The notes under the pieces were generated by a model. That model had not been told where the DNA came from and did not search any database. It saw only the letters and a program-made list of their open reading frames with translations. Position numbers and translations under genes: made by a program. This document shows, piece by piece, positions 40,158 through 40,424 of a DNA stretch of 40,424 nucleotides. Numbering within the stretch: the stretch's first letter is position 1; every line of letters starts with the position of its first letter. Source of the DNA: Streptomyces coryli (GTDB lineage Bacteria > Actinomycetota > Actinomycetes > Streptomycetales > Streptomycetaceae); contig NZ_JAAKZV010000047.1 in the NCBI RefSeq assembly GCF_011044975.1, forward strand, positions 1 to 40,424. The letters are read 5' to 3'.

Positions 40158-40424
40158 TCAGCGGACCAGCGCCTTCACGACCTTGACCGGCCCGCCACCG
40201 ACCGCCCGCAGCGTATACGCCCCCACGGCCGCCGGCACCGTCAAAGTCTCCGCGTAAGAAAGCGCGTGCCGGTCCCCCGCCGCCGTCTCGATCACCACGC
40301 CCTCCCCCTCCACCACATTCAGCACGTGGAAGCGCCCGTCCGTGTCGTCATCCGCCACCGCCCCCGCGTCGAGCGCGATGCGCCGCACCTCGTAGAACAT
40401 CTCCTCCAGCGCCCCGAGCAGCTC
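40158..40424 (-). CDS. C-terminal part of a probable class I mannose-6-phosphate isomerase (partial)
   Basis: The frame is open to the window edge, so only the last 88 residues are seen (ELLGALEEMFYEVRRIAL at the edge, then a cupin-like beta segment GRFHVLNVVEGEGVVIETAAGDRHALSYAETLTVPAAVGAYTLRAVGGGPVKVVKALVR). The FYEVRRI start and the VPA...Y end match the C-terminal cupin half of class I mannose-6-phosphate isomerases, which interconvert mannose-6-P and fructose-6-P. Metal and catalytic residues lie in the missing N-terminal part. An ATG at 40400 is internal, not a start. Another cupin sugar enzyme is possible. Confidence 0.65.
   Translation of the reverse strand, partial: ELLGALEEMFYEVRRIALDAGAVADDDTDGRFHVLNVVEGEGVVIETAAGDRHALSYAETLTVPAAVGAYTLRAVGGGPVKVVKALVR

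Noticed and set aside
1-40424. CRISPR array, tRNA, rRNA, insertion sequence or prophage
   Set aside because: No regularly spaced repeats, cloverleaf-like segments, transposase or integrase motifs were seen on either strand.

Overview
This window reads as core chromosome of a Streptomyces. It is very GC-rich with strong third-position GC bias. It carries the Streptomyces cslA-glxA tip-glycan locus, an icmA-type B12 mutase, many TetR/MarR/ArsR/LacI regulators, and several genes whose start codon lies 6-7 nt after a TAnnnT -10 box, as expected for leaderless mRNAs. I see no transposase, integrase, phage gene, rRNA, tRNA or CRISPR array.

Layout. (1) 1-4.9 kb: a GH6 lipoprotein converges on the minus-strand pair cslA-glxA (cellulose-synthase-like GT2 and copper-radical oxidase), which makes and modifies a beta-glycan at the hyphal tip. 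(2) 4.9-13.0 kb: a DUF3817 membrane protein; three overlapping AIM24-family genes; a MarR regulator; an ArsR-type regulator divergent from an MFS exporter with a palindromic operator between them; a second MarR and a second DUF3817 gene; then icmA, the large subunit of isobutyryl-CoA mutase, behind a perfect 20-bp palindrome. (3) 13.0-13.7 kb: a 657-bp gene-free stretch dominated by a long imperfect inverted repeat. (4) 13.7-17.7 kb: two small genes; an OmpR-type response regulator that has lost its phospho-acceptor Asp and has no kinase beside it; a divergent PepSY protein with a poly-Asp tail; and a coupled metallo-beta-lactamase-fold / serine-hydrolase pair. (5) 17.7-20.6 kb: an FAD monooxygenase divergent from a TetR regulator, and two small orphan genes. 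(6) 20.7-25.3 kb: a secreted beta-propeller-like protein divergent from a TetR-thioesterase pair with two tandem 17-bp operators, followed by a lipase-maturation-factor-family membrane protein. (7) 25.3-29.8 kb: an XRE/MmyB-like regulator divergent from an NAD-epimerase, an APC amino-acid permease, and a bile-acid-symporter-like transporter. Two 42-bp copies of a dispersed repeat flank the permease. (8) 30.0-36.8 kb: a fatty-acyl-CoA ligase, then a branched-chain-amino-acid-type ABC importer in which both permeases and one ATPase are fused in one 928-residue protein. (9) 36.9-40.4 kb: an aldo/keto reductase, a glutathione-independent formaldehyde dehydrogenase, a LacI regulator, and the C-terminal end of a probable mannose-6-phosphate isomerase cut by the window edge.

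Nothing here is an obvious wholly new multi-gene system. The items most worth a second look are the giant inverted repeat, the degenerate response regulator facing a poly-Asp PepSY protein, the LivH-LivM-LivF fusion, the AIM24 triplet, and a set of clean unassigned operators. Identifications are from reading motifs and from memory of families; no database search was run.
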